Below, piece by piece: positions 1-9,176 of a DNA stretch of 64,000 bases. Origin of the DNA: Hyphomicrobiaceae bacterium. Lineage in GTDB: Bacteria; Pseudomonadota; Alphaproteobacteria; Rhizobiales; Hyphomicrobiaceae. The stretch is from the NCBI GenBank assembly GCA_021775735.1, contig JAJFHG010000049.1, forward strand, positions 25,039-89,038, written 5' to 3'. Below the pieces are notes generated by a model that saw nothing but the letters and a program-made list of their open reading frames with translations, was not told the DNA's origin and ran no database searches. The number at the start of each line of letters is the position of its first letter. The stretch's first letter is position 1. The position numbers were made by a program, and so were the translations under genes.

Positions 1-471
1 TCGTACGAGGCCATTAAAACCATACAGACGATCAACGCCATGATGGACAGCATGCAGCCGCCACAACACGGGATATTTATGGCTCATCCAATGGACAAAC
101 ATGAAGGCGAAGTCTGCGATGAGAATGGCCATCAACAGTTGTCCGATGAGCGGCCATTGTGTTGGCCAAATGCCATTGACGGGAAACATCCAGACAATGA
201 GCGGGATCATCAACACGCCGGTGATGTTAGATGCTTCATAGACAATGGCATGAGCTATATTAGCCGGATCATCATGATGAGGATCATTCCAGTCATCAAA
301 CCACGGCGCGATTTGTTCTGCTGCAAATGCCAAGGCAAACGCCACAAGAAGTAGCAAGGCTAACCAGCCGTAATGATAGCCCTGAGATACGATCCAATAT
401 GCTGCACCGTTAAGTCCCAACAGCATGAACGGAACGTAACCGTAACGCACGACCCTGTTCAAAACCGACAT
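1..471 (-). CDS. Sterol desaturase/fatty acid hydroxylase family protein (partial, runs off the left edge)
   Basis: Only the first 157 residues lie in the window; the 3' end is beyond position 1. The translation shows hydrophobic segments at about residues 11-30, 36-52, 83-97 and 110-126, followed by the family's di-iron histidine clusters HWMSH (His127, His131) and LHAVHH (His140, His143, His144). These integral membrane oxygenases hydroxylate or desaturate sterols, fatty acids or carotenoids; the substrate cannot be told here. The start at 471 is preferred because GGAG sits 6 nt upstream; an in-frame ATG at 483 lacks a Shine-Dalgarno. The third histidine cluster expected further downstream lies outside the window. 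Confidence 0.82.
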   Translation of the reverse strand, partial: MSVLNRVVRYGYVPFMLLGLNGAAYWIVSQGYHYGWLALLLLVAFALAFAAEQIAPWFDDWNDPHHDDPANIAHAIVYEASNITGVLMIPLIVWMFPVNGIWPTQWPLIGQLLMAILIADFAFMFVHWMSHKYPVLWRLHAVHHGVDRLYGFNGLVR

Positions 472-483
472 GTGGCACTCCAT

Positions 484-507
484 ACGTCAAATAAGACGTC
501 AAATAAG
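484..507. repeat. Tandem 12-bp direct repeat in the leader of the desaturase gene
   Basis: The unit acgtcaaataag occurs twice back to back with no mismatch. It lies 13 nt before the ATG at 471, so it is in the promoter or leader of the minus-strand desaturase gene. It could be a tandem operator or a simple slippage duplication. The rest of the gap up to 675 shows no gene. Confidence 0.6.
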
Positions 508-675
508 GTTGATCATCGCGGCGATTGCACTGGTGTCGGAGTGCATGCACGAATTGCCCTAAGCAAGGGGCTACGAGATCATCCTAAAACCAATTGCAAC
601 ATCTGACCTTAGATTCTTCTGCAAATGGTTTCTGTTCCATGAGGAACATCTGAAGCATTGCACCGCAATGTTACG

Positions 676-2703
676 TTATGCTGATCGCGTTTGTTTTAAG
701 AGCTGACGGAAATCGTCTGGCTCTTGTGTTGGCGGTGAGCATTGCGGACCAACGCAGCAGTAGGCGGTGGCCTCATCTCCAACCGTTGATTTGTCAGAAA
801 TACCAGCAGCCAAATCGTCTGGTCTATGACTTTGATCAACAACATATTCGAAAGCACCTGGTAATGAAACAGTGTTCAATTGTCGCGTAAGCGGTTGGCG
901 AGACGCATTATCTTGTGCCGAAATCACGATGAGCTGGGGCGCCATGACATCAAGGCTTGCAGCTACAAATCCACTATGAGCGACGAGATTTGCTGCAATA
1001 TCAGCGGCAAACGCAGCTCTGAGGTCTTCAGCCCGGGTTTGATACGCCGTGTTGCCTGTCACCACGAAGAGCTGCGCCAGGTTGGACAGCATCACGCCAT
1101 TGGCGTTGGGCGTGGCATCATCGGCAGCGGACCGCATACGGAGGATGACATCATCTGTGTCGTTGGCCGTCATCGCATAGCCGCCTGCGTCGGTGATCCA
1201 ATATTTGTCATTGAGGCGTTTGGTCCAAGCCTCAGCTTGCACCAGATACGCGCTTTTTAACGTCACCTCATGCAAGCGAAGCGCCGCCCATATCATGTTG
1301 GCGTAATCGCTAGCGGTGGCAGGCGCGTTCGTCTTTCCGGAGCGATAAGCATGCGCGAGGCGTCCATCGTGGACCATGTTTTCGCACACGAATTGGAACG
1401 CTTTTTCCGCTGCCTCAAGCCAGGTTGGTTGATCAAAGACACGTGCCGCACGCGCCAGTGCAGCGATCATCAAGCCATTCCAATCGGCGAGCACTTTATC
1501 ATCCCATCCAGGACGCACACGTGCAGTACGTGCAGCTAAAAGTTTATCGCGCAATGATGCGAGGCGGGCTTCATCATCTTCCGGACCTAGGCGTGATTTC
1601 TTGAGGCGATTGAGAATGGATGTTCCTTCCCAATTGCCATTGTCTGACACGTCATACCATTCGGCAAAAAACGTAGCGTCGTCATCTCCTAAGGAGGTGC
1701 GAATTTCATCTAATGACCAGACATAAAATTTGCCTTCCGCACCTTCAGAATCTGCATCGAGTGAGGCTGCAAAACCGCCACCGTCTGCCACCATTTCACT
1801 GAGCACCCAAGAGACGGTTTCAGTCACGCGTTGTTTCAGCAGTACCGACTTGTTTTCGCGCCAGACATCCGTCATCAAATCAAGCAGTAAGGCATTGTCA
1901 TACAACATTTTTTCGAAATGAGGTACGAGCCATTTTTCATCCACGGCATAGCGCGCAAAACCACCGGCAAGGTGATCATAAATACCACCCTGGCAGATCC
2001 AATGCAGCGTTGATTCAACGGCCTTTTGCGCTTCAGGATTTCGGTAGCGCATGGCACCGCGCCACAGCAGCCAGAAGAAACTCCATTGTGGGAATTTTGG
2101 CGCGCCATTGATGCCGCCATAGTCGGGATCAACTGCCCGCACCATGCGTGCTGTCAGGTCCTCAATCATCTCGTCTGAAATGTTTGAACCTGGTTCGGTG
2201 CTATAAAGTTTAAGTGCATCTGTGATGGCTTTGGCGTTGTGTGCAACTTTGTCTTTTTGGTTTGCGTAAATATCTGAAACCTGACGCAACACATCCTGAA
2301 AGGCGGGCTGTCCGTGCATCGGCGTCTTTGGAAAATATGTGCCACCCCAAAATGGTTGTCCGTCGCTGTCTAAAAACATTGTCAACGGCCAGCCACCGCG
2401 CTGTCCCAATTGATGCAAAGCACCCATATAAATGGCGTCAATGTCGGGGCGCTCTTCGCGGTCGACTTTGATGTTCACGAACAGATCGTTCATGACATCG
2501 GCGGTCTCTTGATCCTCAAAGCTCTCATGCGCCATGACATGGCACCAGTGACAGGCGGCGTAGCCGACAGAGAGCAATATGGGCTTGCCTGTCGCTTTTG
2601 CCTCGTCAAGGGCGGCCTTATTCCAGGCCCGCCAATGGACCGGATTATCCTTGTGTTGCAATAGGTAAGGGCTTGTCTCAAGGTGCAGGCGATTTTCGCT
2701 CAT
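676..2703 (-). CDS. Thioredoxin domain-containing protein, DUF255/SSP411 (YyaL, spermatogenesis-associated 20) family
   Basis: A 675-residue protein of the usual family length. The N-terminal thioredoxin-like domain carries the characteristic CHWCHVM motif (Cys51 and Cys54), followed by KVDREERPDID and GGWPLTMF. The middle and C-terminal parts resemble the alpha/alpha barrel of N-acylglucosamine 2-epimerases, with HFEKMLYDNALL and DADSEG as recognisable stretches. The family is widespread but its biochemical role is not settled; a redox function is inferred from the CxxC pair. The C-terminus adds CCVGPQC, three further cysteines. It is divergent from mnmE, and the start at 2703 matches the family's N-terminus. 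Its place next to mnmE is unusual. Confidence 0.85.
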   Translation of the reverse strand: MSENRLHLETSPYLLQHKDNPVHWRAWNKAALDEAKATGKPILLSVGYAACHWCHVMAHESFEDQETADVMNDLFVNIKVDREERPDIDAIYMGALHQLGQRGGWPLTMFLDSDGQPFWGGTYFPKTPMHGQPAFQDVLRQVSDIYANQKDKVAHNAKAITDALKLYSTEPGSNISDEMIEDLTARMVRAVDPDYGGINGAPKFPQWSFFWLLWRGAMRYRNPEAQKAVESTLHWICQGGIYDHLAGGFARYAVDEKWLVPHFEKMLYDNALLLDLMTDVWRENKSVLLKQRVTETVSWVLSEMVADGGGFAASLDADSEGAEGKFYVWSLDEIRTSLGDDDATFFAEWYDVSDNGNWEGTSILNRLKKSRLGPEDDEARLASLRDKLLAARTARVRPGWDDKVLADWNGLMIAALARAARVFDQPTWLEAAEKAFQFVCENMVHDGRLAHAYRSGKTNAPATASDYANMIWAALRLHEVTLKSAYLVQAEAWTKRLNDKYWITDAGGYAMTANDTDDVILRMRSAADDATPNANGVMLSNLAQLFVVTGNTAYQTRAEDLRAAFAADIAANLVAHSGFVAASLDVMAPQLIVISAQDNASRQPLTRQLNTVSLPGAFEYVVDQSHRPDDLAAGISDKSTVGDEATAYCCVGPQCSPPTQEPDDFRQLLKQTRSA

Positions 2704-2781
2704 GTGGGCGTTCCGTATTTCTCGAGCTTCAGTGTTGGCGCCGTGCTAGATCAAACTGCCTAAAATCACAGTCGTTTTACG

Positions 2782-2851
2782 GCAGATAACTTGATCTACT
2801 TCAAAGAGTTAGAGCAACTTATCTGCGTTTAAGAAAACGCAGGTTGCTCTA
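2782..2851. repeat. Palindromic intergenic repeat element (inverted arms GCAGATAACTTGATCTA / TAGAGCAACTTATCTGC)
   Basis: Arms at 2782-2798 and 2810-2826 are inverted copies matching at 15 of 17 positions. A second hairpin, 2810-2851, pairs TAGAGCAAC with GTTGCTCTA and CTGCGTTT with AAACGCAG around a 4-nt loop, leaving only TTAT bulged. The two folds compete for the same middle arm. It lies between two divergent genes, so it is not a terminator for either. A third copy of the arm is found at 61974-61990, which points to a dispersed repeat rather than a gene-specific leader. Confidence 0.6.
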
Positions 2852-2888
2852 GCACAGGTTTCCTGACCCGTCTCATCGTATAAGTTTG

Positions 2889-4235
2889 ATGCCCAACTCA
2901 AATATGCAAACCATATGTGCACTATCAACGGCTCCAGGCCGGGCTGGTGTTGCAGTGGTGCGCGTCACGGGCCCGCATTCAGGCATGGTGATCACGGCAT
3001 TGGCTGGCGCATTACCAAGTCCAAGACGCGCCGCCCTGCGCACGCTGCGTGATCCCAAAACCTCTGAGATCATTGATCGCGGGTTGATCTTATGGATGCC
3101 TGCACCGACAAGTTTTACCGGTGAAGATTGTGCTGAATTTCATGTCCATGGTGGACCTGCAGTCATTTCAGCAGTGCTGTCGGCACTGATCGCCCAACCG
3201 GACTGTCGCTTGGCGGAGCCTGGTGAATTTTCTCGCCGCGCGTTCGCCAATGGCAAGATGGATTTGGCAGAAGCTGAAGGCATTGCTGATCTCATTGAAG
3301 CTGAAACCAGTGCACAACGTAGCCAAGCTTTGCGCCAAGCGGGCGGGGCGTTATCGGCTCTCTACGAAGCCTGGCGTGCACGGTTGGTTGAAGCTGCAGC
3401 GCTCACCGAAGCCGCCATTGATTTTTCAGATGAAAGCGATGTGGCGTCAAATGCGCTGACGACAGCTCGCACAACAATTGGCGAAGTTTTACCTGAAATA
3501 CAGGCACATCTTGATGATGGTCACCGTGGTGAAATCCTCCGCGATGGGTTTCGTGTTGTATTGGCAGGCGCGCCAAATGTCGGCAAATCAAGCCTCCTGA
3601 ATGCGCTCGCCCGACGTGATGTTGCGATTGTTTCTGCCGAAGCCGGCACCACGCGTGATGTCGTCGAAGTGCGTTTGGATTTAAACGGTTATCCGGTCAT
3701 CATCTCTGATACTGCTGGACTGCGCGCCAACGCAGGTGCCATCGAACAGGAGGGCATCCGCCGAGCCAAGGACGCAGCGAGCGCAGCAAATCTGGTGCTG
3801 TGGCTGACCGATGATTGGGCCAATCATGATGTGGCCCCGGACGCATTGCCGACGCTTGATGGCGAGGTCATCAAGGTGTTGACCAAGGCGGATCTGAATT
3901 CGGCCAACCCGACACCAACACCCAAACCTCAGGTCACGGTTTCCGCTCAAACAGGCGCAGGACTGGACGCTCTGATTGCATTGATCGCAGACCAAGCAGA
4001 CCACCGTCTAAAAACAGCAGTTACAGCACCCGCCTTGACCCAAGTCCGCCATCGCCAGGCTGTTTCTCAGTGCGTCAACCATCTTCAGGCCTTTGTGGCC
4101 GGGCGCATCGAGGACGCCGAATTACGTGCAGAAGACTTACGAGCCGCGATCGCGTCTCTTGGCCGGATTACGGGACGGGTTGACGTTGAAGATATTCTCG
4201 ATCAGGTCTTTGGTAGGTTTTGCATTGGCAAGTGA
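2889..4235 (+). CDS. mnmE: tRNA uridine-5-carboxymethylaminomethyl(34) synthesis GTPase MnmE
   Basis: MnmE works with MnmG to install the (carboxymethyl)aminomethyl group on wobble U34 of tRNAs. The N-terminal tetrahydrofolate-binding domain is recognisable from ICALSTAPGRAGVAVVRVTG. The G domain begins with GAPNVGKSS (P-loop), then TTRD, DTAGLR and a G4-type TKAD. The protein ends in FCIGK, the conserved C-terminal Cys-x-Gly-Lys motif. ATG 2889 is preceded in frame by a TTG; the ATG at 2904 fits the family start (MxTIxALST) equally well. It leads the run toward parAB, with 115 nt and a parS site before mnmG. Confidence 0.95.
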   Translation: MPNSNMQTICALSTAPGRAGVAVVRVTGPHSGMVITALAGALPSPRRAALRTLRDPKTSEIIDRGLILWMPAPTSFTGEDCAEFHVHGGPAVISAVLSALIAQPDCRLAEPGEFSRRAFANGKMDLAEAEGIADLIEAETSAQRSQALRQAGGALSALYEAWRARLVEAAALTEAAIDFSDESDVASNALTTARTTIGEVLPEIQAHLDDGHRGEILRDGFRVVLAGAPNVGKSSLLNALARRDVAIVSAEAGTTRDVVEVRLDLNGYPVIISDTAGLRANAGAIEQEGIRRAKDAASAANLVLWLTDDWANHDVAPDALPTLDGEVIKVLTKADLNSANPTPTPKPQVTVSAQTGAGLDALIALIADQADHRLKTAVTAPALTQVRHRQAVSQCVNHLQAFVAGRIEDAELRAEDLRAAIASLGRITGRVDVEDILDQVFGRFCIGK

Positions 4236-4283
4236 ACGCATAGCCTCATAAACCCTAAGGCATGGCGACCTAACAGACCAAAT

Positions 4284-4299
4284 TGTTTCACGTGAAACA
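4284..4299. promoter_or_regulatory. parS centromere site 1
   Basis: A perfect copy of the 16-bp palindrome TGTTTCACGTGAAACA, the ParB-binding parS consensus conserved across bacteria. It lies in the mnmE-mnmG gap, 3.5 kb before parB. ParB nucleates here and spreads with CTP, marking the origin-proximal chromosome for ParA-driven segregation. Confidence 0.96.
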
Positions 4300-4350
4300 T
4301 TTCAGGGCCATGTCTTGTCGGTGGCTGAGATCAAGACCATTTGAGAACGC

Positions 4351-6228
4351 ATGTCGAAAACAACCTTTGACGTCATTGTTGTTGGCGGCGGTCACGCCGG
4401 AACCGAGGCAGCCAGCGCTGCAGCGCGGATGGGCGCGTGCACAGGCCTCTTCACCCACCGCTTTGCTACCATCGGCGAAATGTCGTGCAATCCGGCGATT
4501 GGCGGGTTGGGTAAGGGCCACCTGGTGCGCGAAGTCGATGCCATGGATGGCCTGATGGGTCGGGTGGCGGATCAGGCGGGCATCCAATTCCGTCTTCTCA
4601 ATCGCTCGAAAGGCCCAGCGGTCCATGGCCCGAGGACCCAAGCTGATCGCAAACTTTACCGCCAAGCTATGCAAGCTGAGATCAGCAGCCACGACAATCT
4701 AACCGTTGTCGAAGCTGCGGTTGAAGACCTGTTGGTGAGCGATGGCGTCGTTGTTGGCATCATCACAGGTGACGGGGAAGAGATCCATGCCGGCGCTGTG
4801 GTGTTGACCACCGGCACCTTCCTCAATGGCCTGATCCATATCGGGGAGCAACGTATTCCGGCTGGCCGCGTTGGTGATCAACCGGCCTTGAAGTTATCAG
4901 AACGGCTCTACGCCCTGGGCTTGCGGCTCGGTCGTCTCAAGACGGGAACGCCACCACGGTTGGCAAAATCGAGCATTGATTGGGCTGGCCTTGAACACCA
5001 GGAGGCAGACCAGGACCCTGTTCCGTTTTCATTTTTGACAGAGCGAATTACGACGCCGCAGATCTCGTGTGCTCTCACCACGACGACGCCTGAGACGCAC
5101 GCCATTATTGAATCCAACCTGGCGCGATCGCCGATGTATTCCGGTCAAATCGAAAGCGTTGGCCCCCGGTATTGCCCATCCATTGAAGACAAAGTTGTGC
5201 GCTTCAAGGACCGTGCGGGACACCAGATCTTTCTGGAACCAGAGGGTTTGGACGATGACACCGTCTATCCCAACGGTATCTCCACCTCGCTTCCTCAAGA
5301 CGTGCAGGAAGCAATGCTCAAGACCATCCCAGGACTCAAAAACGCGGACATCCTGCGCCCCGGATATGCCATTGAATATGACTATGTCGATCCGCGCGAA
5401 TTGAAGCCAACCCTTGAAACAAAGGCCCTAAATAGGCTGTTTCTGGCTGGTCAGATCAACGGGACAACAGGATATGAGGAGGCCGCAGCGCAAGGTTTGG
5501 CGGCTGGTCTCAATGCTGCGCTGTGTGCATCAGGACGTCTCCAGGAGGATGGCTTTGTTGCCTCCAGGGCGGACGCGTATCTAGGTGTGATGATCGATGA
5601 TCTTACCGCGCGTGGGGTTAGTGAGCCCTATCGCATGTTTACGTCGCGCGCTGAGTTTCGTCTGGCGTTGCGTGCCGACAATGCCGATCAACGGTTGACG
5701 CCACTCGGTATCGCGCTCGGTTGCGTGGGCGCACACCGTTGCGCCGCGTTTGAGGAAAAATCACACGCCTTAGAGATGGCGCGCCAGACGCTTTCTGAAA
5801 AATCACTGACACCAAACGAGGCCAAGCGCCACGGCCTGACCATCAATCAAGATGGCCGCCGCCGCAACGGATTGGATTTGCTGTCGTTGCCGGATGTGTC
5901 CATAGACCGGTTGGCAAAGATATGGCCTGAGTTGGGGAAGATCTCTGCAAAGCTCGCGTCTCAGATCGAGGTCGATGCCCACTATTCAGCTTACGTGCAA
6001 CGGCAGAAGGAAGACGTGGCGGCTTTGAAGCGAGATGAAGCGCTCGCGATACCGGCGGACTTTAATTACACAGGCATCCCGGGTCTCTCCAATGAAGCAC
6101 GCCAGAAACTGGAGCAGCATCGCCCGGTGTCTCTAGCGCACGCCGGGCGTATTGATGGTCTGACGCCAGCTGCTTTGTTGTTGGTATTGGCGCGCTTGAA
6201 AAAAGCACCAAAGCGATCTTCAGCGTGA
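4351..6228 (+). CDS. mnmG: tRNA uridine-5-carboxymethylaminomethyl(34) synthesis enzyme MnmG (GidA)
   Basis: The FAD- and NADH-dependent partner of MnmE in U34 modification. The N-terminus has the dinucleotide-binding motif [12 protein letters not shown], followed by the family signatures [15 protein letters not shown] and [40 protein letters not shown] and the [15 protein letters not shown] block lie toward the C-terminus. The length of 625 residues is normal. Its stop codon overlaps the GTG start of rsmG (GTGA), so the two are probably translationally coupled. The initiating ATG has only a weak Shine-Dalgarno. Confidence 0.97.
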   Translation: MSKTTFDVIVVGGGHAGTEAASAAARMGACTGLFTHRFATIGEMSCNPAIGGLGKGHLVREVDAMDGLMGRVADQAGIQFRLLNRSKGPAVHGPRTQADRKLYRQAMQAEISSHDNLTVVEAAVEDLLVSDGVVVGIITGDGEEIHAGAVVLTTGTFLNGLIHIGEQRIPAGRVGDQPALKLSERLYALGLRLGRLKTGTPPRLAKSSIDWAGLEHQEADQDPVPFSFLTERITTPQISCALTTTTPETHAIIESNLARSPMYSGQIESVGPRYCPSIEDKVVRFKDRAGHQIFLEPEGLDDDTVYPNGISTSLPQDVQEAMLKTIPGLKNADILRPGYAIEYDYVDPRELKPTLETKALNRLFLAGQINGTTGYEEAAAQGLAAGLNAALCASGRLQEDGFVASRADAYLGVMIDDLTARGVSEPYRMFTSRAEFRLALRADNADQRLTPLGIALGCVGAHRCAAFEEKSHALEMARQTLSEKSLTPNEAKRHGLTINQDGRRRNGLDLLSLPDVSIDRLAKIWPELGKISAKLASQIEVDAHYSAYVQRQKEDVAALKRDEALAIPADFNYTGIPGLSNEARQKLEQHRPVSLAHAGRIDGLTPAALLLVLARLKKAPKRSSA

Positions 6229-6905
6229 CGGCGAATACTTCTCCCCTTGGCGATATTTCAGGTCCTGACTCGTTTCAGGCGGCCTTCAATGTTTCACGTG
6301 AAACAATGGCGCGGCTTAAGATCTATGCGGGCCTGGTTCGCGATTGGCAGAAAACCATCAATCTGGTGGCACCCAGCACACTGGATCATCTGTGGCAGCG
6401 CCATTTCGCTGATTCCGCGCAAATCCTGGCCCAAATCCCAGAAACAGCAGAAACGTATCTGGATCTCGGGTCAGGGGGCGGCTTTCCAGGCCTTGTCCTG
6501 GCGATTTTATTGGCGGATCCCGACCACTCATCATCGCCAAAAGCGTTCCGCCTTATAGAAAGTGATGCCAGAAAAGCTGCATTCTTACGCGAAGTGGTCC
6601 GACAGACCGACGTGCCTGTGGACATCCTGTGCGGAAGAATCGAAAAAATTGCGATTCAGGATAGATTTGATTCGGACGTGATTACCGCCAGGGCGCTTGC
6701 CCCTTTGGATCGTCTTCTACCATTAATCAGTCCATTTTTCTCAGTAAAATCAAAGGCTTTGCTATTGAAAGGCCGAAATGCAGCCGCAGAAATTGAGGCT
6801 GCGGAGAAAAATTGGCGGTTGGTCTGTGATTTGGTTCCTAGTCTCACAGATCGTGATGCGCGTTTAATTGTGATATCGGATTTGCAAGCCAAGTCGGAGG
6901 GTTAG
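6225..6905 (+). CDS. rsmG: 16S rRNA (guanine(527)-N7)-methyltransferase RsmG (GidB)
   Basis: Methylates N7 of G527 in 16S rRNA using S-adenosylmethionine. The SAM-binding loop [10 protein letters not shown] is at about residues 80-89, preceded by NLVAPS and the RHFADS motif. The GTG start at 6225 overlaps the mnmG stop; an ATG at 6306 would remove 27 residues including the part that encodes parS. The first reading is preferred because the peptide NVSRET, which is the translated parS palindrome, is a common feature of alphaproteobacterial RsmG N-termini. parA begins 3 nt after its stop. Confidence 0.95.
   Translation: MTANTSPLGDISGPDSFQAAFNVSRETMARLKIYAGLVRDWQKTINLVAPSTLDHLWQRHFADSAQILAQIPETAETYLDLGSGGGFPGLVLAILLADPDHSSSPKAFRLIESDARKAAFLREVVRQTDVPVDILCGRIEKIAIQDRFDSDVITARALAPLDRLLPLISPFFSVKSKALLLKGRNAAAEIEAAEKNWRLVCDLVPSLTDRDARLIVISDLQAKSEG
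6290..6305. promoter_or_regulatory. parS centromere site 2, inside the rsmG coding region
   Basis: A second perfect TGTTTCACGTGAAACA, exactly 2,006 bp from the first. It is read through in the rsmG frame as the peptide VSRET, so DNA-level and protein-level constraints coincide at the same bases. It sits 0.6 kb before parA. Confidence 0.95.
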
Positions 6906-6908
6906 CCT

Positions 6909-7736
6909 GTGACAGGCACTCTAATGGGAGCGCATCAGCTCCGGGTGATTGGGATCACCAACCAAAAAGGCGGCGTCGGTAAAACGACGACGGCAATAAA
7001 TCTCGGCACAGCGCTGGCGGCTATTGGCGAGCGGGTATTGGTCATTGACCTTGATCCGCAGGGGAATGCGTCAACGGGCCTTGGCGTTGAAGCTGACGCG
7101 CGCAAGTTCACCTCGTGCAGCGTTTTAGCCGGCGAGGCTGATATTCGTACCGCATCGGTCCAGACGGCTGTGCCAGGTCTCTCCGTGGTGCCGGCTAATT
7201 CCGATCTGGTCGGATTAGAGGCCGAACTCATGGGCGATTCCAATCGACCCTATAAATTGCGTGATGCTCTGGCCAAGGTGGCAGGTGAAGCTGCAGCTGG
7301 CCAATCTAGCTATGACTATGTGCTGATTGATTGCCCGCCGTCTCTAAATTTGCTGACAGTCAATGCGCTTGTTGCGGCCAATGCTGTTTTAGTGCCCGTG
7401 CAATGCGAGTTCTTTGCTCTTGAAGGCATTTCGCAGCTCAAAGATTCCATTGATCAAATTCGCTCAACGCTCAATCCGAACCTTGAGATCCAAGGTGTTG
7501 TGCTGACGATGCATGATGCGCGCACGACCCTGTCGCGCGAAGTTGCAGACAATGTGCGTAGCTTCTTTGGCCCCAAGGTTTATGAATCTGTCATTCCACG
7601 CAACACAAGGGTTGCAGAAGCACCCTCACATGGAAAGCCCATCCTGCTCTACGATTATGACTGCCCAGGTGCTCAGGCGTACATCCGGTTGGCGACAGAG
7701 ATCATTGAACGCGAAAAGCAGAATAAAGCAGCCTAA
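6909..7736 (+). CDS. parA: Chromosome partitioning ATPase ParA (Soj family)
   Basis: A deviant Walker A ATPase that forms a DNA-bound gradient pulling ParB-parS complexes apart. The P-loop KGGVGKTT is at about residues 19-26, followed by DLDPQGNAS (Walker A') and VLIDCPPSLN (Walker B). The GTG at 6909 lies 3 nt after the rsmG stop; an ATG at 6924 would give a start at MGAHQLRV. parB follows after 66 nt. The length of 275 residues is typical for the chromosomal type with a short N-terminus. Confidence 0.96.
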   Translation: MTGTLMGAHQLRVIGITNQKGGVGKTTTAINLGTALAAIGERVLVIDLDPQGNASTGLGVEADARKFTSCSVLAGEADIRTASVQTAVPGLSVVPANSDLVGLEAELMGDSNRPYKLRDALAKVAGEAAAGQSSYDYVLIDCPPSLNLLTVNALVAANAVLVPVQCEFFALEGISQLKDSIDQIRSTLNPNLEIQGVVLTMHDARTTLSREVADNVRSFFGPKVYESVIPRNTRVAEAPSHGKPILLYDYDCPGAQAYIRLATEIIEREKQNKAA

Positions 7737-7802
7737 GTGCGAAAAAGCGCTTGTTTATAGACAAAACTGATTCACCACGTTGGTGAGAGGAAGAAAAATA
7801 AG

Positions 7803-8690
7803 ATGAATGCACCTTTGGAAAAAGGACGTTTGGGACGTGGTTTGGCGTCACTCATTGGCGATGCGCCTCATACGGCAGGAGATGGGGCGGCTATTGTTGG
7901 TCAGCGCGAAATCGCGATTGATCTTTTGCGAGGAAGTTCCTTCAATCCACGGCGGACTTTTGAAGAACGCGAATTGTTGGAACTCGCGGAGTCGATCAGA
8001 GCAAAAGGTTTGGTGCAGCCGATCATTGTGCGGCCCGATGCAAAGCGGGCAGATGGATTTGAAATTGTTGCAGGTGAGCGCCGCTGGCGTGCGTCTCAAA
8101 AAGCTGGGTTGCACGCGGTTCCAGTTGTGGTGCGTGAGCTTGATGACAAAGAAGCGCTAGAACTGGCGATCATTGAGAATGTTCAGCGCAGTGATTTGAA
8201 CGCGATTGAAGAAGCTAATGGCTATCGCGAACTGATTGAGCGGTTCCGTTACAGTCAGGAGCAACTATCTGATATCATTGGTAAAAGTAGAAGTCACGTT
8301 GCCAACACCTTGCGTCTCTTGAAGTTGCCAGCACCGGTTCAGGCGTTCTTGAAAAAAGGCAAACTATCTGCTGGTCATGCGCGCGCATTGGTGGGTCGCA
8401 AGGATGCTGAAGCTCTTGCCAAGCTGATCATTGATCAAGAACTCAATGTTCGTGCGGCTGAAGCGTTGGTTACGAAAGCGGATGAAAAAGGGTCTACGAC
8501 CACAAGCAAAGTGCGCGCCAAGGATGCCGATACGTTGGCGTTTGAAAAAGAGCTGTCAGATGCTCTGGGTCTGAAGATTGAGATTAAGCGCGGCTCTGGT
8601 GAAAGTGGCAACCTGATCATCAAATACGGAAACTACGATCAGCTTGATTACATTCGCATGCGCCTAACGGCTGAACCCCAATCTGATTAA
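7803..8690 (+). CDS. parB: Chromosome partitioning protein ParB
   Basis: The parS-binding CTPase clamp. The N-terminal domain contains NPRRTFEE, the SIRAKGLVQPIIVRP stretch and the catalytic GERRWRA motif; the helix-turn-helix is in EQLSDIIGKSRSHVANTLRL; a C-terminal dimerisation segment ends the protein. It starts LGRGLASLIGD, the usual ParA-interacting N-terminus. The start is preceded by GAGGAAGAAAAATAAG, a clear ribosome-binding site. Two cognate parS sites lie upstream in this window. Confidence 0.97.
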   Translation: MNAPLEKGRLGRGLASLIGDAPHTAGDGAAIVGQREIAIDLLRGSSFNPRRTFEERELLELAESIRAKGLVQPIIVRPDAKRADGFEIVAGERRWRASQKAGLHAVPVVVRELDDKEALELAIIENVQRSDLNAIEEANGYRELIERFRYSQEQLSDIIGKSRSHVANTLRLLKLPAPVQAFLKKGKLSAGHARALVGRKDAEALAKLIIDQELNVRAAEALVTKADEKGSTTTSKVRAKDADTLAFEKELSDALGLKIEIKRGSGESGNLIIKYGNYDQLDYIRMRLTAEPQSD

Positions 8691-8826
8691 ACTCCCTCCC
8701 CTTGAAGGGCTGTTTTGAGGAGCAAACGAAGGCCTGAGTGGTGCTATGGATCCAGCATCGCTGGACTTTTTGTTCGCGCTGTTCAATCTTGGGCCTGAAA
8801 TTGAGGCTTCTCCGATTGAGGACACT

Positions 8827-9147
8827 ATGACAAGCGATACGCTGCAACGGCTGGCTGCCACCGTGCGCGCCAGGCGGACGGAGGCAGCGGGCAAATCCTA
8901 CACCCGACAGTTGTTGGACGCGGGGCCGGAGCGCTGCGCGCGCAAATTTGGCGAAGAAGCAATTGAAACAGTCATCGCGGGCCTGGGCCAGGACGATGAG
9001 GCTTTGACCAAAGAGGCAGCAGACCTTCTGTTTCATCTCATTGTACTTCTAGAATCTCGAAATATTGATTTCGAGAGTGTTGTTCGGGTGTTAGAGTCCC
9101 GCGAAGGTGTCTCTGGCTTGGCTGAAAAGGCGGCCCGTGGCAGCTAA
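8827..9147 (+). CDS. hisE: Phosphoribosyl-ATP pyrophosphatase HisE
   Basis: Hydrolyses phosphoribosyl-ATP to phosphoribosyl-AMP, the second step of histidine synthesis. The all-alpha MazG-like fold is recognised from ARKFGEEAIETVIAG and EAADLLFHLIVLL, which carry the metal-binding Glu and Asp residues. An in-frame ATG at 8746 would add 27 residues with no family similarity that I can see; the start at 8827 has TTGAGGACACT before it and gives the usual length of 106 residues. It stands apart from other his genes, between parB and coaA. Confidence 0.92.
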   Translation: MTSDTLQRLAATVRARRTEAAGKSYTRQLLDAGPERCARKFGEEAIETVIAGLGQDDEALTKEAADLLFHLIVLLESRNIDFESVVRVLESREGVSGLAEKAARGS

Positions 9148-9176
9148 CAAGTGCTGACCCTGGTTGATCGCGCGTA

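Noticed and set aside
40..606. Plus-strand reading frames over the first 600 bp
   Set aside because: They lie opposite the desaturase gene or in its promoter and show no recognisable domain; the histidine motifs are on the minus strand.
8746..8826. N-terminal extension of hisE
   Set aside because: The 27 added residues do not fit the family and the ribosome site is before 8827.
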